A DNA stretch of 64,000 nucleotides from assembly GCF_003217295.1 (NCBI RefSeq), contig NZ_QJTJ01000012.1, forward strand, positions 36,215 to 100,214. The letters are read 5' to 3'. Shown in pieces: positions 61,108 to 64,000 of this stretch (positions are counted from its first letter, which is position 1; each line of letters opens with the position of its first letter). The stretch is from Ureibacillus chungkukjangi. GTDB taxonomy: Bacteria; Bacillota; Bacilli; Bacillales_A; Planococcaceae. The position numbers were made by a program, and so were the translations under genes. The notes beneath the pieces were generated by a model. That model was not told the DNA's origin. It saw only the letters and a list, made by a program, of their open reading frames with translations, and made no database searches.

Positions 61108-62796
61108 TTAATGTGACCGTTCAATAATCTCCGGTGCATTAATTTCTGTGATGAATTCCTCTTCTTTATCCCTCATAAAGTCGGTATACTCCGAGATTAG
61201 ATTTTGATCATAAATTACCGTTAAACGTGAATTTCGTTGAGGCACATTTGGCGTGATTGGATTTCGGTCATGGTCGTACAGAAGAGCTTGCGCAGCACCG
61301 GATTCAAAGGTATTACTCCTTGAGCTTCCCCGTACAGCAGTAAGTATGAGCCGATTCGCTGAAATGCCGCCCTGTAATTGAATATGTGAACCAACCCCGT
61401 ACATAATCATGTTGGACTTTGTGTAGAAAAAGCCTTTTATGATACTCGGGGTGTCCCTATCGACGGAGATATTGGAAATATTAATTTCACCGGTTGCAAA
61501 AATAATAAGGGTACTATTTTCTCTTATCCCATTTAAAGTACTTTCACGAATTGTGACATTCCCATCTACATAAATTAATGCATCTGTTCGAAGGTTCGTA
61601 TTTGTCACGTTCAAATCGCCATATACATAATACGTTCCCGATAAATCAATCGTTCGATTTCCGGTAGTCGATGCTCCGTTAATAGTAAGGCTGCTTTTCG
61701 TTAAAGTCTTTTCATATTTCGTGCACCAAAAAACAAACCAGGACACACATTGATCCGTCTCACCAGCAACAAGGGTTTCGTAGTTTTTAGCAAAACTCCT
61801 CGTTTCGTGAGTGGACGTAGTGATGTTCAAAGAAGTATATCTTTTGTTTGTGCCTCTCGTTGCTTTGTTTAAAATCGTTCCGGTTATTTCAACGGTATCG
61901 TCAGATAAATCCTTCGTAATCACATTTAGCTGGGGACTATTGAAAAATTGAGCTGATATCGATGCAGAAGCGTTGGCAGCTGTGGGACTAAAACGTGTAT
62001 AGTTCGCTGTATTTGTTAGTCTTGTGCCAGCCACATGCTCATCGTAGGTAGGCTTATTGTTGGTGTTTAACACAAAGACATTTTTCTGATCATTCAATAT
62101 TAACTTCGGTGTTACACTATTTGCCGCCTGACGAATTCGTGTCGTTACACTGTCTTCCCATCTAGCGGTTGTCCCGGAAAACCATGTGGCTTGTCTGGAT
62201 AATATCAGGTTGCCATCTGACTTTATATCCCCTTGAACCTCTACGCCGCCATGTAAATAAAGATTCCCTCCATTATTGGTAGAAATCGCATATCTGAGCT
62301 GATCAGGGATCGCATCTGTCCCGAACATTACTCTGGAGGTAGTTACATTTCTTTTTCCATTTACTATACCGGTACTAATGATGGGGACGATTTTTTTTAG
62401 CTCCTGCAATTCGTTTTTTTCATTGTAGACATTTTGGATATTGTTCACGTCAACACATACATTCGTTTGACCTGATTCGCTTGGTATTTCTACACCACCA
62501 GCAGTGCAACTATATCTAGAGTTTTGAATGATTTGATTTAATTTTGTTTGAAAATCAGCTTTTCCAACAGTCCCAGCACTAATATAAGTCTGCAATTCCT
62601 TTTGAATAGAAGCGGTTAGAAATTCAACGCCCTTATCGGACACATCCTTTGCTTGGACAATATTTTCTCTATTTTCATTTTTAACGATGCTATTGCTCGT
62701 AATTGTAATAAGACTTAACCCCAAAATCGATAATATAATGAGAACGGTTAGTGCTAATAATAAGGCATAACCTTTTTCGGACTTCGTGATGTGCAT
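61108..62796 (-). CDS. PilX-like pilus assembly protein
   Basis: 562 residues. The N-terminus KSEKGYALLLALTVLIILSILGLSLITITSNSIVKNENRENIVQAKDVSDKGVEFL is the PilX N-terminal pattern: a hydrophobic helix like a prepilin but without the Glu at +5. The large outside part is Thr/Ser/Asn-rich with repeated beta strands (GNLYLHGGVEVQGDIKSDGNLIL, DLSGTYYVYGDLNVTNTNLRTDALIYVDGNVTI), suggesting a beta-helix such as those of adhesin-like minor pilins. It follows the two prepilin genes, 25 bases after the PulJ-like stop. Confidence 0.78.
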   Translation of the reverse strand: MHITKSEKGYALLLALTVLIILSILGLSLITITSNSIVKNENRENIVQAKDVSDKGVEFLTASIQKELQTYISAGTVGKADFQTKLNQIIQNSRYSCTAGGVEIPSESGQTNVCVDVNNIQNVYNEKNELQELKKIVPIISTGIVNGKRNVTTSRVMFGTDAIPDQLRYAISTNNGGNLYLHGGVEVQGDIKSDGNLILSRQATWFSGTTARWEDSVTTRIRQAANSVTPKLILNDQKNVFVLNTNNKPTYDEHVAGTRLTNTANYTRFSPTAANASASISAQFFNSPQLNVITKDLSDDTVEITGTILNKATRGTNKRYTSLNITTSTHETRSFAKNYETLVAGETDQCVSWFVFWCTKYEKTLTKSSLTINGASTTGNRTIDLSGTYYVYGDLNVTNTNLRTDALIYVDGNVTIRESTLNGIRENSTLIIFATGEINISNISVDRDTPSIIKGFFYTKSNMIMYGVGSHIQLQGGISANRLILTAVRGSSRSNTFESGAAQALLYDHDRNPITPNVPQRNSRLTVIYDQNLISEYTDFMRDKEEEFITEINAPEIIERSH

Positions 62797-62821
62797 GATA
62801 TTCGACTCCCTAGACTAACAG

Positions 62822-63385
62822 TTAAAAGGGCTGGACTTCATTGACAAATTGAATTTCTTTTAAGGTATTTCGCGTTGTATATTGAAGCACTAAAACGATT
62901 TGATATGAAGTCGCAGTATTCGGATCACCAATAATTCTTGAGCTTTTCAATATGGTGATATTATTGTTGGAAACCTCATAAATGTCATTTCTTAAATGCA
63001 ATCTTGTCTTTCCATTACTCGTGACGAATCCGATAGGCTTTAAGCTATTCCTGCAAGCAGTATCCAAAATCAGATTGCCAGTGGTATCACGCGTACAGAG
63101 GGCAGGGGAGCTAGACACATTTAAATAACTATTATCATTATCTGTAATATTTTGAATAATATGTGCTTGCTTTGTTGTATAGAGGGATTTGATCAGGCTA
63201 CTCACGATAATGTCGGCCTCATCTCGAAGACTCGTTTCAACTCGAATGGCATCTGTCGTTTCTGTACTTTTCACTATTAAGGATATCGTAAAAATAGAGA
63301 CAAACGACATTAAAGTAAGAACAGCTAATAATTCAACTAAAGTAATTCCAGTTTCGTTTAGTCGTTTTCTATTCAATCGAAACAT
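62822..63385 (-). CDS. PulJ-like prepilin (minor pseudopilin)
   Basis: About 188 residues from the ATG at 63385; a TTG at 63376 has better spacing from GAGGGG. The longer frame to 63436 lies within the upstream gene. The prepilin motif is TGITLVELLAVLTLMSFVSIFTISLIV, with cleavage expected after Gly and the Glu at +5 present. The rest is a short globular head with a cysteine pair (CTRDTTGNLILDTAC) able to form a disulfide. Overlaps the previous prepilin gene, so they are translated together. Confidence 0.78.
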   Translation of the reverse strand: MFRLNRKRLNETGITLVELLAVLTLMSFVSIFTISLIVKSTETTDAIRVETSLRDEADIIVSSLIKSLYTTKQAHIIQNITDNDNSYLNVSSSPALCTRDTTGNLILDTACRNSLKPIGFVTSNGKTRLHLRNDIYEVSNNNITILKSSRIIGDPNTATSYQIVLVLQYTTRNTLKEIQFVNEVQPF

Positions 63386-63821
63386 ACCCCTCTGAGGATC
63401 CTTTTGTTTTCCCATTTGGTGCTGTGACAGTAACAACCACCTTCACGAGGTTAAGATCCTTTTCTGAAAAAGTGGCATTTTTAGATTTTGCCGTACTTTG
63501 GCTCGCAACATACGAAACACTATAAGTTCTCCCATTCAAATCTACCTCGAGTGGGGGATTTTTTAGCTTCTTGTTCGTCTGTGTAGTATCAACAAAATAA
63601 CTCTGAATATCAGTAGCCCGCGGATAAGTCCTAGCACGAACACGCTCTAGCATCGCATCCGCCAAATTAATCGTCACAAGCTTCTCCGTATTCATAGCCG
63701 CCGTCCGATTCGTCTGAATAAACAGTTGCGAAAAACTGAGCAGGATGATGGTAATGATGATGATGGCAGCAACGACTTCAATAAGGGTGAAGCCTTTGGA
63801 ATTATTTTTTAGTCTTTTCAT
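63369..63821 (-). CDS. PilV-like prepilin
   Basis: 150 residues. Textbook type IV prepilin start: basic leader KRLKNNSK, cleavage site G-FTLIEV with Glu at +5, and hydrophobic helix VVAAIIIITIILLSFSQLFIQTNR. The head domain is short. It is the first gene visible in the reverse-strand cluster; assembly ATPase, platform protein and prepilin peptidase are not in the window, and any upstream genes would lie beyond its right edge. The cluster may form a competence-like or adhesive pseudopilus. Confidence 0.85.
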   Translation of the reverse strand: MKRLKNNSKGFTLIEVVAAIIIITIILLSFSQLFIQTNRTAAMNTEKLVTINLADAMLERVRARTYPRATDIQSYFVDTTQTNKKLKNPPLEVDLNGRTYSVSYVASQSTAKSKNATFSEKDLNLVKVVVTVTAPNGKTKGSSEGYVSIE

Positions 63822-64000
63822 TGAAGAACTCCATAAGGAAAAATTTATAATAATCTTATCAATTAATACATTTACTCTTCATATTTTTATTATGTCCAAT
63901 TGAAATGTATTTGGCAAGCAAAAAATGCATTAAACGGCAATCAAAAATGTAACCACTTGCCAACGAAATTTAATTCTGAATAATTGACTCCTTATAACGA

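Noticed and set aside
1..64000. tRNA, rRNA or known riboswitch
   Set aside because: No cloverleaf-like or ribosomal sequence and no recognisable riboswitch core was seen by eye; a covariance-model scan would be needed to be sure.

Overview
The window is chromosome from an endospore-forming, low-GC Gram-positive bacterium. Sporulation and germination genes (spoVS, cotE, a gerA-type operon) sit on a backbone in Bacillus-like order: spoVS, a 2-oxoacid:acceptor oxidoreductase pair, miaB-ricA, cotE, mutS-mutL, miaA-hfq, a methionine gamma-lyase-like gene, glnR-glnA. Gene content, the glpD/hydrolase/miaA arrangement and the poly-serine CotE tail suggest a Planococcaceae-type bacillus (Lysinibacillus/Solibacillus/Sporosarcina relatives). 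That placement is inference from memory of gene order, not a search.

Layout. 0.2-8.8 kb: spoVS, a repeat array, a NERD-domain gene, the 2-oxoacid oxidoreductase, and a gerAA-AB-AC germinant receptor operon. 8.9-13.4 kb: a chemoreceptor, then a pyroglutamate operon in which pcp frees 5-oxoproline from peptides and pxpBCA converts it to glutamate. 13.4-15.1 kb: a second NERD gene bracketed by oppositely oriented 21-bp repeat arrays. 15.4-17.5 kb: miaB-ricA. 17.6-23.5 kb: accessory genes (lipoproteins, an Rrf2 regulator with a thioredoxin-reductase-like flavoenzyme, a hydrolase, a VanZ-like protein) and a repeat array. 23.6-31.7 kb: a YdaP-like pyruvate oxidase with a possible sigma-B promoter, then a TetR-controlled operon for 3-hydroxybutyrate/acetoacetate use (CoA-transferase, permease, two dehydrogenases, thiolase). 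31.8-36.6 kb: many small membrane-protein genes, a BRCT protein and a secreted M14 carboxypeptidase. 36.8-40.2 kb: a long 52-bp hairpin array interrupted by an IS66-family element. 40.3-50.5 kb: cotE, mutS, mutL, glpD, lipase, miaA, hfq. 50.6-56.2 kb: rhodanese, TRIC-type channel, PLP enzyme, membrane protein, glnRA. 56.3-60.5 kb: small or orphan genes and a signal peptidase I. 60.5-63.8 kb: a reverse-strand cluster of prepilin-like genes.

The most unusual content is intergenic. Two unrelated sequence families (A and B) repeat with a 51-52 bp unit, each unit holding a hairpin. Three further motif families (GGCGGAT, TGGCTAGATT, CCGACA) repeat with an almost exact 21-bp unit at five places. These periods are close to 5 and 2 turns of B-DNA. 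In family A the hairpin arms show a stepwise compensatory change along the array. Removing the IS66 element with one copy of its 8-bp target duplication restores the 52-bp register exactly. Two of the arrays adjoin NERD-domain genes.
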